From Paludibacteraceae bacterium (GTDB lineage: Bacteria; Bacteroidota; Bacteroidia; Bacteroidales; Paludibacteraceae), in the NCBI GenBank assembly GCA_017559385.1, contig JAFYSK010000003.1, forward strand, positions 1 through 64,000: DNA of 64,000 nucleotides. The letters run 5' to 3'. The notes beneath the pieces are model-generated. The model saw only the letters and a list, made by a program, of their open reading frames with translations. It had not been told where the DNA came from and made no database searches. A program made the translations under genes and the position numbers. Position 1 is the first letter of the stretch. Every line of letters begins with the position of its first letter. Positions 31,036 to 39,787 of this stretch are shown here, one piece after another.

Positions 31036-33360
31036 ATGCAAACCGAAAACAAAACTGTGGATCAGAAAGCTACAAAAGGCCAAACAAAAGACTGGAAGAA
31101 AATATTCAAAATTTTCTTGATTAGTTTTTGGGGACTATTCCTAGTGGGAGTAATCAGCATAGTTATCATATTCTGCCGTATCAGCAATGGTAAACTAGGC
31201 TATATGCCACCTATCGAAGAGTTGCAAAACCCTAGAAGTAAATTGGCATCAGAGGTTCTCTCAGCTGACATGGAGCAGATGGGACGCTACTACCTATTTG
31301 AGAATCGTGTGAGTATTCCATTCAACGAGATTTCTCCTAATGTCATCAACGCACTGATTGCCACAGAGGATGTACGCTACTACGACCACACGGGTATTGA
31401 CTTTAGAGGCTTGATGCGTGCAATAATCAAACTGGGTAAAGCCGGTGGTGGTAGTACTATAACTCAACAGTTGGCTAAACAAATGTGGTCACCACGCGCC
31501 AACTCAGTCATGGAACGTTTCCTGCAGAAACCTATCGAGTGGGTGATCGCAACCAAACTAGAACGACTATACTCAAAAGAGGAGTTGCTGATGATGTACC
31601 TCAATCAGTTTGACTTCCTATACAATGCAGTAGGTATCAAGTCGGCTGCCCATGTGTATTTTAGCACTACCCCAGACAAATTGAAAATGGAAGAGGCAGC
31701 TATGCTAGTAGGTATGTGCAAGAACCCATCATTGTACAACCCAATGCGTCGACCTGAGAATGCATTCTATCGCCGAAACACCGTATTGGATCAGATGATG
31801 AAGTATGGATATATCACCCAAGAGGTTTGCGATTCGTTGCAAGAGTTGCCAGTAAACATCAAATATCGTCCTGTAGATCACAAACAAGGTATTGCTCCTT
31901 ATTTCCGATCATATCTAAGACAATTGTTGACTGCTAAGGAACCTCAAGAGAAAAACTATGCAGAGTCAAACAAGCATCAATACGAGATAGACAAACTACA
32001 ATGGCAACTTAATCCATTGTATGGCTGGTGCAACAAAAACAAGAAGGCAGATGGTACCCCATACAACCTCTACCAAGATGGATTGCGCATCTACACAACC
32101 ATAGACTCGAAAATGCAACAATATGCCGAAGAGGCAGTCAACGAACAGATGCGAGACTTGCAAGAACAGTTCTTCAAAGAGAAACAAAACAAGAGTTATG
32201 CTCCATTCTCAAGAAAACTTAAACCAGAGCAGATAGACAACATCATGCAACGTTCAATGCGCCAAACCGAGCGCTACTACAATATGAAGCATCGCGAAGG
32301 CCTGAGCGACGATAAGATTCTAGAGGCATTTAACACCCCTACCAAGATGAATATCTTCTCTTACGACGGACCAATAGACACCGTATTGACTCCAATGGAT
32401 TCTATACGCTGGATCAAGCACTATCTGCGTTGCGGATTTGTGTCGCTAGACGCCCGCACAGGCGCCGTCAAAGCATATGTGGGTGGTCCAGATTTTGCCA
32501 CTTTCCAATACGACATGGTCAATAGTGGACGCCGTCAGGTAGGTTCAACCATCAAACCATTCCTCTACACGCTAGCCATGAGCGAAGGATTCTGGCCCTG
32601 TGATAGCGTACTGAACGATGAGATCACATTGGAGGATCGTAGTACAGGTAAAAAGTGGACACCTCGCGATAGTCACACCAAAACCAAAGGTCAGATGAAG
32701 ACCATACGCTGGGGATTACAGGTATCTAGTAACTGGATTACTGCATACCTCATGTCCGTTTTCACACCAGAACAGATGGTGAAGATGATGCGCTCGTTTG
32801 GTATTACCAGCCCAATCACCCCTGTGATAAGTTTGTGTCTTGGCCCTTGCGAAATCAATTTGCAGGAGATGGTAAGTTCATACACTACCTTCACCAACAA
32901 GGGCATCCGTATGGAGCCAATGTATGTAACCCGCATCGAAGATAATAATGGTAAAGTATTAGCTACCTTTGCACCAGTAAGTCATGAGGTCATCAACGAG
33001 GAAACAACCTACAAAATGCTAGATATGCTGAAAGGTGTAATGGACGGCGGAACAGGTGGTCGCGTAAGACATAGATATGGTTTCCGTGCTCCTGCAGGTG
33101 GTAAGACCGGTACTTCACAGAACAACTCTGATGGATGGTTCATCGGCTTTACGCCATCACTAGTATCAGGTGCATGGGTAGGTGGCGAGGATCGTTCAAT
33201 CCACTTTGATCGAACCGCTATTGGTCAAGGTGCAAATACGGCACTACCAATCTGGGCATACTATATGAAGAAAGTATATGCCGATGAGACTCTAGGCTAC
33301 GATAGCAAGGAGAATTTTGACGTTCCAAAAGAGTTTAAAGCCAATAGAGGTTGCTGGTAA
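31036..33360 (+). CDS. Penicillin-binding protein 1A, bifunctional
   Basis: A class A PBP that polymerises and cross-links peptidoglycan. It has a cytoplasmic basic N-terminus, one transmembrane segment (~25-50, 'IFLISFWGLFLVGVISIVIIF'-type), the GT51 domain with catalytic Glu in 'ALIATEDVRYYDH' near 110 and 'GGSTITQQLAKQM', then the transpeptidase with 'GSTIKPF' (nucleophile Ser) near 503 and 'GGKTGTSQ' near 688. At 774 residues it is normal for the family. Its last codons overlap the possible upstream frame of the TPR protein gene. Probably in one transcription unit with the downstream gene. Confidence 0.94.
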   Translation: MQTENKTVDQKATKGQTKDWKKIFKIFLISFWGLFLVGVISIVIIFCRISNGKLGYMPPIEELQNPRSKLASEVLSADMEQMGRYYLFENRVSIPFNEISPNVINALIATEDVRYYDHTGIDFRGLMRAIIKLGKAGGGSTITQQLAKQMWSPRANSVMERFLQKPIEWVIATKLERLYSKEELLMMYLNQFDFLYNAVGIKSAAHVYFSTTPDKLKMEEAAMLVGMCKNPSLYNPMRRPENAFYRRNTVLDQMMKYGYITQEVCDSLQELPVNIKYRPVDHKQGIAPYFRSYLRQLLTAKEPQEKNYAESNKHQYEIDKLQWQLNPLYGWCNKNKKADGTPYNLYQDGLRIYTTIDSKMQQYAEEAVNEQMRDLQEQFFKEKQNKSYAPFSRKLKPEQIDNIMQRSMRQTERYYNMKHREGLSDDKILEAFNTPTKMNIFSYDGPIDTVLTPMDSIRWIKHYLRCGFVSLDARTGAVKAYVGGPDFATFQYDMVNSGRRQVGSTIKPFLYTLAMSEGFWPCDSVLNDEITLEDRSTGKKWTPRDSHTKTKGQMKTIRWGLQVSSNWITAYLMSVFTPEQMVKMMRSFGITSPITPVISLCLGPCEINLQEMVSSYTTFTNKGIRMEPMYVTRIEDNNGKVLATFAPVSHEVINEETTYKMLDMLKGVMDGGTGGRVRHRYGFRAPAGGKTGTSQNNSDGWFIGFTPSLVSGAWVGGEDRSIHFDRTAIGQGANTALPIWAYYMKKVYADETLGYDSKENFDVPKEFKANRGCW

Positions 33361-33377
33361 AGCGAAGTCGTAGTTGG

Positions 33378-35378
33378 ATGAAGCGACTGCTATACATACT
33401 TATCTTTAGCTGTATCACCACAGCCAGTATGGCGCAATTAAATACCGATCGAATCACATCAATCGGTAGAAATGCGCTATACTTTGATGATTATGTGCTT
33501 AGTATTCAATACTTTAATCAGGTCATCAAACTAAAGCCTTATTTGAGTGAACCATACCTATTGCGCGCCATAGCCAAAATCCAATTGGGTGATTATACCG
33601 GTGCCGAGATGGATTGTAATGCAGCCATTGAGCGTAACCCATTTCAACCTGGAGCCTACTACACACGCGGATACGTGTACCGATTGACCAATCAATTGGA
33701 GAAATCCGAAAAAGATTTCAGCGAGGCACTAATCTTTGCACCAGAAAACAAGACCTATATTGCCATGCGTGCAGATGTTCGTGGAGAGCTAAAGTTGTTT
33801 GACCTAGCACTATCTGATATCAATCATCTGCTCAATAGAGAACCACAATCAGCCTCCTTACACTTCGAAAAGGGATCAATATGCTTGCGCAACAATGATA
33901 CTATTTGCGCATTGAACTCTTTTACTAGAGCCACAGAACTAGACTCACAAAATGCGTCTAACTGGTCCGCCCTAGGACTGGTACAACTGATGCAAGATAA
34001 TCAAGACGCGGCACTAGAATCGTTGACTAAATCCATCAACTATGGTAGTCAATGGGCTGGTGATTATATGAACAGAGGTATCATCTACTACCAGCGACAC
34101 AACTATAGAGGTGCATTGGCCGATTATGATAAAGCCGTTAGTTTATCGCCCGAAGACATGCAATGCTACTACAATCGTGGTATGCTAAGATATGAAGTAG
34201 GCGATTACAACCGTTCACTAGAAGATTTTACCAAAGCCATTGATCTAGAACCCAGCAAAATGGAGATCTACTACCACAGAGGACTAGTAGAACTGCAATT
34301 GCGCCAATGGGAGGACGCAGTAAAAGACTTTGAAAAAATCATAGAGCATTATCCATATTTTATACCTGCTTACTACCTAACTGCCCAAGCTGAAAGTTCG
34401 TTGGGACACGACAAAAAAGCTTTTCAACTGCGTCAGAAAGCATATAACTTGGAAATGAATAAAGATAGTATTCAGTCATTGCAGACAAGCATGCAACTCG
34501 CACAATCGCAACCACAGCAACGCGATAGACGAAAAGAATTTTCTGCACGGGCAGCCCAAAATCAAGAAGCAAACGAGGAAGAGAAGAAATATGATAGTGA
34601 GACTCGCGGAACAATACAAAAGCAATACGCAGATGTAATCAACGAGCCTAACATTGTATTATCATATTACGCCATCAACAATAGTGCTAGCTCACTGAGA
34701 CAGACCAACTATTCGCATGCCACTACGGATGCATACAACAGAAAGAACCTACTACCTGCCTCATTGCGATTTACCACCCAAGAGTTAGCATTAACAGCCG
34801 AAATGGTAGATCAGCATTTTACACAGATTGCCACACTGACCCAACAAATAGACATGCTAGAGACAATGAGTAAACAGCAAGTTGGACACACAGAACAACT
34901 GAGCGCAGCCTATCTAGCTCGTGCCATGGAGTTTGCTGTGGTACAAGACTACTCATCGGCAATAGACGATGTCACCAAAGCTATATTAAAGGATGAAGAA
35001 TTATATTTTGGATATTTCTGTCGTGCTAATTGGCGCTACAAGCTACTAGAATATAAGAGAGCTATGGGTGAACAGATAGATGGAGCAGAGATGGAGATCA
35101 TGCTGCGTGATTACGACTATGTAATAACACACTTACCCGACTTCAGCTTTGCCTACTATAACAAAGCAAACATGGTATGTATGCAGCAAGATTTTAAAGC
35201 AGCCATAGCATACTACACACAAGCCATCCTAATTGACAATGATTTTGCAGAAGCATATTTCAACCGAGGGTTGACATATATTTATATTAACGAAGTAGAA
35301 AAAGGATTAGCCGACTTGAGTAAAGCTGGTGAACTAGGAATATATCAAGCATACAACTTGATATCAAGATTTCAATAA
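33378..35378 (+). CDS. Secreted TPR-repeat protein
   Basis: The start at 33,378 gives a clear signal peptide MKRLLYILIFSCITTASMAQ; an upstream TTG frame would bury it. The protein has about nine TPR units in the first ~360 residues ('AYYTRGYVYRLTNQLEKSEKDFSEAL', given as class; 'MQCYYNRGMLRYEVGDYNRS'), a Gln/Glu-rich linker (~370-430), and three or more further TPRs near the end ('AEAYFNRGLTYIYINEVEKG'). TPR arrays mediate protein-protein contacts; a periplasmic or outer-membrane scaffold is likely. It starts 17 bp after the PBP1A stop, which suggests an envelope-related job. No enzymatic domain. Confidence 0.88.
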   Translation: MKRLLYILIFSCITTASMAQLNTDRITSIGRNALYFDDYVLSIQYFNQVIKLKPYLSEPYLLRAIAKIQLGDYTGAEMDCNAAIERNPFQPGAYYTRGYVYRLTNQLEKSEKDFSEALIFAPENKTYIAMRADVRGELKLFDLALSDINHLLNREPQSASLHFEKGSICLRNNDTICALNSFTRATELDSQNASNWSALGLVQLMQDNQDAALESLTKSINYGSQWAGDYMNRGIIYYQRHNYRGALADYDKAVSLSPEDMQCYYNRGMLRYEVGDYNRSLEDFTKAIDLEPSKMEIYYHRGLVELQLRQWEDAVKDFEKIIEHYPYFIPAYYLTAQAESSLGHDKKAFQLRQKAYNLEMNKDSIQSLQTSMQLAQSQPQQRDRRKEFSARAAQNQEANEEEKKYDSETRGTIQKQYADVINEPNIVLSYYAINNSASSLRQTNYSHATTDAYNRKNLLPASLRFTTQELALTAEMVDQHFTQIATLTQQIDMLETMSKQQVGHTEQLSAAYLARAMEFAVVQDYSSAIDDVTKAILKDEELYFGYFCRANWRYKLLEYKRAMGEQIDGAEMEIMLRDYDYVITHLPDFSFAYYNKANMVCMQQDFKAAIAYYTQAILIDNDFAEAYFNRGLTYIYINEVEKGLADLSKAGELGIYQAYNLISRFQ

Positions 35379-35390
35379 GCACTCCCATTC

Positions 35391-36272
35391 ATGCTGAAAG
35401 TATTAAAGATAGAAATAATAAGTCTAATCATCATACTAGTAGCACCTGTTGCTAGTGCGCAAGTTTTGTATCGAATATCCAGTAATTCGACAGCTGCTCC
35501 ATCGTACATATTGGCGACCAACAAGCTGATGGACATGACCTTTATTGACACTATACCAAATGTGTTCAAATGCTTCAGCAATTGCAATAAAGTCATCACA
35601 GAGTTTGCTATGCAGGATTATGAAGCTATCGCAGAACTTCGTCAAGCAGCGTTACTACCAGATTCAATACGATTAAGCAACTTCTATACTGAAGAGCAAT
35701 ACAAAGCCATAAATGATGCACTACTCATTAATCTAGGTATGGGCTTGGAGCAGTTAGGACGAATGAAGCCAGCGTATCTAACTGAGATGTTTCGCAATGA
35801 ACTGCTAAAAAAATGGTTGGACTATAATGATGAACGGTCCATGGAAACTTTTTTTGAAGCAGTAGCCATACAAAACAACACCCCCATATATGGTCTAGAC
35901 AACATCAAGGAGACCATGTATATGATATTTGATCGCGAGCCATTTCACTGGCAATGTGAAGAGCTTTACAAAATCATCGAATATCCCGAAAGAGAAGTAG
36001 GATTAGAGCGCACGCTGAAAAACATGTACAGCTATGGTCGATTGACAGACATGGCATATGCTGTCAAAGGCCCCGACAACCTATCTACCCTATCGTATTC
36101 GGATTATCAGATATTCGCCAAGCGTAACAAGGAATGGGTCAAACGACTTCGACCATACCTAGCAGAAGGCAATGCATTCATCACGCTAAATGCCATATAT
36201 TTGGGTGGTGAAGATGGGTTACTAGCTCAGCTGAGAGCAGCAGGCTATCGTGTGAAAGCAGTGAATAAGTAG
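35391..36272 (+). CDS. TraB/GumN-family protein lacking both GxxH motifs
   Basis: The 293-residue protein has a signal peptide (IISLIIILVAPVASAQ) and the TraB/GumN layout: an early 'SYILATNKLMD' strand, 'KVITEFAM' with the conserved Glu, and a C-terminal 'GGEDGLLAQLRAAGYRVKAV'. Members related to Tiki proteases carry two GxxH motifs. Here the first is ATNK and the second NAIY, so both Gly and His pairs are replaced. The fold looks intact but metal-dependent activity is doubtful. The gene follows the TPR gene by 12 bp and probably shares its transcript. Confidence 0.82.
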   Translation: MLKVLKIEIISLIIILVAPVASAQVLYRISSNSTAAPSYILATNKLMDMTFIDTIPNVFKCFSNCNKVITEFAMQDYEAIAELRQAALLPDSIRLSNFYTEEQYKAINDALLINLGMGLEQLGRMKPAYLTEMFRNELLKKWLDYNDERSMETFFEAVAIQNNTPIYGLDNIKETMYMIFDREPFHWQCEELYKIIEYPEREVGLERTLKNMYSYGRLTDMAYAVKGPDNLSTLSYSDYQIFAKRNKEWVKRLRPYLAEGNAFITLNAIYLGGEDGLLAQLRAAGYRVKAVNK

Positions 36273-36337
36273 TTGAGAGTTCTTATCTCGGCTAAAAGCT
36301 CAAACGATCACTAGCGGAGTTTATGTACGAGAGTTGA
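36273..36337. repeat. Short repeat-filled gap before the BASS gene
   Basis: AGTTGAGAGTTCTTATCTCG then GCTC..AACGATC resembles the strings at 22,536-22,564. A GAGAGTTGA repeat directly precedes the start codon. Confidence 0.5.
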
Positions 36338-37399
36338 ATGTTGAAAGTGAAACGAATTGTATTATTTTTGGAACGGAATGCGTTAGCATTAGCCATGTTG
36401 GTAGGTGTGGCAGGCTTCCCTATATTTAGACATATGACGGGATTGCTTCCACCAATGATTTTCCTGATGCTTTTCTTTACATTCTGCAAGATCAATCCCG
36501 CAGACTTGCGACTGAGGAAATGGCATTGGATTGTACTAGGAGTACAATTGTTATTAGGTATAGCTATCTATTATATACTGGATTATGGTCTTAGATTAGC
36601 TAGCACATTATCAAGCAAGGATATCGCAATCATATCACAAGGTTTGATGCTATGCATCCTAATGCCAACAGCTTCGGCTGCCGCGATCATTGCAGGTAAA
36701 TTAGGTGGAAGTATTCAAAACCTGACATCATTTACTTTGCTAAGTAATATTGCTACGGCCATTATCGTACCTATCTTTTTTCCTGTTGTAAATCCGGAAG
36801 CGGGAATTGAATTTTGGCAAGCCTTTTGGATGATACTGCGTAAGATTTCACCCTTACTGATAGCACCATTCCTAGCGGCTTGCTTGCTACGATATATATA
36901 TGATCAGTACCATAAAAAGAGAGGTAGCGATAAGCGCTTTCATCTATCCCGCAGACTAGCGAGTATGCCCTTTTATGTATGGGTAGTTACCCTAGTGATC
37001 CTGATGGGAGATCTAACCTACTCGCTCCTTCACCAACAGTATAGTCTATGGACGATAGTCATCTTATGCGTGGGTTCGCTGATTACCTGTCTCATGCAGT
37101 TTGGCTTAGGAAAATGGATTGGATATTGCCACCCAGCTGGTACCAAAGGTAATGACTACAAAGATGTACTTATCAATCCTGCCGCAGCCAACTACACCAT
37201 GCAGCAGGTCAGTCAAATCACAGCAGGACAAGCCTTTGGTCAAAAGAATACTACACTAGCTATATGGATGGCACAAGCATATCTGGTGCCAATTGCATCA
37301 ATGGCACCAGCCGCATATATCATTTGGCAGAATCTATTCAACTCAACACAATTGATGCTAGCCGGAAGGGCAGCAGAGAAACACAAGAAGGGAGCGTGA
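36338..37399 (+). CDS. BASS-family (bile acid:Na+ symporter-like) transporter
   Basis: The 353-residue protein has about nine to ten hydrophobic segments. The segment 'AGQAFGQKNTTLAIWMAQAYL' near 298-318 matches the conserved G.QN..LA stretch of BASS/ACR3-type transporters, and 'GLMLCILMPTASAAAIIAGKLGG' near 107-128 corresponds to the family's first crossover region. The substrate cannot be told from sequence. The ATG and first codons (MLKVK) lie in a repeat-derived string also seen at nadC. The stop codon is inside the loop of a terminator hairpin. Confidence 0.85.
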   Translation: MLKVKRIVLFLERNALALAMLVGVAGFPIFRHMTGLLPPMIFLMLFFTFCKINPADLRLRKWHWIVLGVQLLLGIAIYYILDYGLRLASTLSSKDIAIISQGLMLCILMPTASAAAIIAGKLGGSIQNLTSFTLLSNIATAIIVPIFFPVVNPEAGIEFWQAFWMILRKISPLLIAPFLAACLLRYIYDQYHKKRGSDKRFHLSRRLASMPFYVWVVTLVILMGDLTYSLLHQQYSLWTIVILCVGSLITCLMQFGLGKWIGYCHPAGTKGNDYKDVLINPAAANYTMQQVSQITAGQAFGQKNTTLAIWMAQAYLVPIASMAPAAYIIWQNLFNSTQLMLAGRAAEKHKKGA

Positions 37400-37416
37400 G
37401 GCTCCCTTCTTGTGTT
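37380..37416. terminator. 16-bp terminator stem containing the BASS stop codon
   Basis: AACACAAGAAGGGAGC (37,380-37,395) and its exact complement GCTCCCTTCTTGTGTT (37,401-37,416) flank the loop GTGAG, in which TGA is the stop codon. Convergent genes lie on both sides, so it may serve both directions. T runs are weak. Confidence 0.7.
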
Positions 37417-37426
37417 ATGTTAAAAA

Positions 37427-37476
37427 AGTTTTAAGAGTTTTAAAAGTTCTAAGGGTTTTAGAAGTTTTAAAGGTTG
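37427..37476. repeat. AGTTTTAAA degenerate tandem repeat
   Basis: Five to six ~10-bp units (AGTTTTAAG, AGTTTTAAA, AGTTCTAAGG, GTTTTAGA, AGTTTTAAAG) lie between the terminator and the aminotransferase stop. The string resembles the one before aroQ. Confidence 0.6.
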
Positions 37477-38682
37477 TTAAGCAAGTTTAGCTAGTGCTTC
37501 TTTCATGCGACGCATAGCTTCAATGATAAGTTCTTCGCTAGTTGCATAAGAGAAACGGATGCAATTATCTTCACCAAAAGCAGAACCAGAAACACACGCC
37601 ACATGTGCCTCTTGGAGAAGGAAGGTTACAAGTTCATCCGCATTGTGAATGGTTTGACCATTGTATTGTTTGCCAAAGAAGGCAGACACATCAGGGAAGA
37701 GGTAGAATGCACCTTGTGGTTCAAGAACCTTCATACCAGGAATCTCCTTAGCAAGACCCACGATGAGATTACGACGACGCTCAAAGGCTTGGCGCATCTC
37801 CTCTACGCACTCTTGTGGACCACTATAAGCTGCTTCTGCAGCCTTTTGAGCAATTGTGGTAGCACAACTAATGGTTTGACCCTGGAGGCGTTTGACAGCT
37901 GTGATAAAATCTTTGTCATGACAAGCAAGCCATCCTATACGATAACCTGTCATTGCATATGCCTTGCTCACGCCATTGATGATGATAAGACGATCTTGTA
38001 ACTCAGGGAATTGAGCGAGAGTCTCGTGTTTGCCAGTATAGAGGATGTGTTGGTAAATCTCGTCAGCAAGAACGATGATTTGTGGATGCTTGTTAAGTAC
38101 CTCTACAATAGCTTTTAGATTCTCGTAGGTATAAACCGAACCTGTAGGGTTATTAGGAGTACAAAGCATGAGGAGCTTGGTATTAGGAGTAATCGCCTCT
38201 TCAAGCTGCTCAGCAGTAAGACAGAAGTTGTTCTCCATAGTAGTTTTAACAAGAACACTCTTACCCTGAGCTATTTTTACCATCTCAACATAACTTACCC
38301 AGCATGGTGTAGGCATGATGACTTCATCACCAGGACCAATAATGGCTTCAATGGCATTGCAAAGTGCTTGCTTTGCACCCACAGATACCACAATCTCGTT
38401 AGCATTATATGCACGAACTGGATAATCCTTGATATCCTTGTTAAGCGTAGCCGCAATAGCCTCACGCAGTGCAGGGAAGCCAGGAGTAGGGCCATAGTGA
38501 GAGATATCATTATTGACTGCGTCAATAGCCGCTTGCTTGACATGTGCAGGCGCAGGAAAATCAGGTTCACCAAGAGATAGACCAATAACATCAACACCCT
38601 CAGCACGGAGTTGTTGACAAAGTGCAGCAACTTGCAAAGTAGCTGACTCTTCGAGCGCAGCAATACGATTAGAAATGATCAT
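37477..38682 (-). CDS. Aspartate aminotransferase family, class I PLP enzyme
   Basis: The 401-residue protein is of the AspC/AspB Ib type. It has 'GLSLGEPDFPAP' near 34-45, 'GAKQALCNAIEAI' near 102, 'LCTPNNPTGSVY' near 174, 'ADEIYQHILY' near 206 and the PLP Lys in 'INGVSKAYAMTGYRIGW' near 229-245. It transfers amino groups between aspartate/glutamate and 2-oxo acids; other 2-oxo acid substrates are possible. It has its own strong promoter and is transcribed divergently from the outer-membrane barrel gene. Confidence 0.93.
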   Translation of the reverse strand: MIISNRIAALEESATLQVAALCQQLRAEGVDVIGLSLGEPDFPAPAHVKQAAIDAVNNDISHYGPTPGFPALREAIAATLNKDIKDYPVRAYNANEIVVSVGAKQALCNAIEAIIGPGDEVIMPTPCWVSYVEMVKIAQGKSVLVKTTMENNFCLTAEQLEEAITPNTKLLMLCTPNNPTGSVYTYENLKAIVEVLNKHPQIIVLADEIYQHILYTGKHETLAQFPELQDRLIIINGVSKAYAMTGYRIGWLACHDKDFITAVKRLQGQTISCATTIAQKAAEAAYSGPQECVEEMRQAFERRRNLIVGLAKEIPGMKVLEPQGAFYLFPDVSAFFGKQYNGQTIHNADELVTFLLQEAHVACVSGSAFGEDNCIRFSYATSEELIIEAMRRMKEALAKLA

Positions 38683-38730
38683 AAATTTGAATTATGAATG
38701 ATGAATTATAAATTTTGTTTTTACGAGGTG

Positions 38731-38761
38731 CAAAGGTACAATATTTTTTCGGAATACACAA
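38731..38761 (-). promoter_or_regulatory. Promoter of the aminotransferase gene
   Basis: On the minus strand, TACCTTTG (38,731-38,738) and TTG (38,759-38,761) are 20 bp apart. The leader is about 45 nt. Confidence 0.7.
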
Positions 38762-38810
38762 GAATTAACTTCTAGATGAATTATTTTTTATACAAAATTT
38801 ATGGTAAAAA

Positions 38811-38842
38811 TTTGGATGTTTGAAAAAAATATAGTACCTTTG
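38811..38842 (+). promoter_or_regulatory. Promoter of the small barrel protein gene
   Basis: TTTG (38,811-38,814) and TACCTTTG (38,835-38,842) are exactly 20 bp apart. An A-rich leader of ~70 nt precedes the start codon, a form seen for highly translated Bacteroidota genes. Confidence 0.75.
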
Positions 38843-38919
38843 CGAGCAGAAAAACACCAAAAAGGAAAATAAATAAGAAAAACTAACAATAAATTAACAA
38901 CAATAAAAACATTAGCATT

Positions 38920-39411
38920 ATGAAAAAATTACTACTTATTGCCTTTATGGCAGTTATGGGCGTAGCAGCTGCAGTTGCTCAACCTCGCGCAATTGGTGTT
39001 AACTTGGGTTATGGTGTTGATTTGTCATATCAACACGGTTTCGGCGATGCAAACATGTTAGATGTATCAGTAAACATTCCTGCATTTAATGGTATTGGTG
39101 CAAAAGTTACATATGACTGGGTTAACCCATTCGGTACTGCAGTACCTTGGAACAACAAAGGTGAGTGGAACTGGTATCTTGGCGTAGGTGCATCAGGTGG
39201 TATGTACGGTCTATTGGATAGTGTAAAAGACAATGGTGCGTGGTACGTAGGTGCTGCTGGTCACGTAGGAATTGAGTACCAATTCTGGTTCCCATTGCAA
39301 CTTTCATTAGACTGGCGTCCAACTATCGGTGTTGTAGGTGCTGGTGGTATTGGTTTCAACACCGCAGGTTTATACGATGGCATTAGCTTGGGTGTTCGCT
39401 ACTTGTTCTAA
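38920..39411 (+). CDS. Small outer-membrane beta-barrel protein
   Basis: The 163-residue protein has a signal peptide (KKLLLIAFMAVMGVAAAVA). Alternating strands follow: 'AIGVNLGYGVDLSYQ', 'NWYLGVGASGGMYG', 'WYVGAAGHVGIEYQF', 'LQLSLDWRPTIGVV' and a last strand ending in Phe ('DGISLGVRYLF'), the usual beta-barrel assembly signal. An eight-stranded OmpX/OmpW-like barrel is likely. The consensus promoter, A-rich leader and strong terminator suggest an abundant protein. Function unknown. Confidence 0.82.
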   Translation: MKKLLLIAFMAVMGVAAAVAQPRAIGVNLGYGVDLSYQHGFGDANMLDVSVNIPAFNGIGAKVTYDWVNPFGTAVPWNNKGEWNWYLGVGASGGMYGLLDSVKDNGAWYVGAAGHVGIEYQFWFPLQLSLDWRPTIGVVGAGGIGFNTAGLYDGISLGVRYLF

Positions 39412-39432
39412 TTCAAGTCTGATATAAAAAAG

Positions 39433-39465
39433 AAAAGATGTTCTCACAGGAGAACATCTTTTTTT
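39433..39465 (+). terminator. Intrinsic terminator after the barrel gene
   Basis: AAAAGATGTTCTC-acag-GAGAACATCTTTT followed by more T (to 39,465). Canonical rho-independent form, 22 bp after the stop. Confidence 0.92.
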
Positions 39466-39732
39466 GTGCGCAATAGAATACGTTTGTTTGCGTCTCTATC
39501 TTTGATAGAGTAATAGCTTGAAGATAGGGGTCTAAGAATAGTTAGAAGATAGGTTAGAGATTGCGGAAAGGTAGCGCAAAGGTAGCGCAAGGGTAGCGGA
39601 AAACGATGGTGAAGACACGGCATAGTTTCGTTGAGATTCCGATGAGATCACGATCAGGTCACGATGAGGTCACGATAGAGACCGAGGGCAAGTAGAGGGA
39701 GAGTTGAGAGTTGAGAGTTGAAAGGCGAGAGG
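39466..39732. repeat. Gene-free tract with 11-bp tandem repeats and heptads
   Basis: Three AAAGGTAGCGC-type 11-mers (39,567-39,599), four AGATTCCGATG/AGGTCACGATG-type 11-mers (39,634-39,677) and AGAGTTG heptads (39,700-39,722). No gene is seen. The second array is related in length and sequence to the array at 15,726-15,780. Confidence 0.75.
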
Positions 39733-39771
39733 CATAAATAAAGCTGCGTTATAGACGCAGCTTTATTTATG
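39733..39771 (-). terminator. 17-bp terminator stem after the amylase gene
   Basis: CATAAATAAAGCTGCGT (39,733-39,749) pairs perfectly with 39,755-39,771 around a 5-nt loop. It lies 16 bp after the amylase stop and is T-rich on the exit side, so it can work from the minus strand. Confidence 0.8.
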
Positions 39772-39787
39772 TATGGTATGCAAATGA

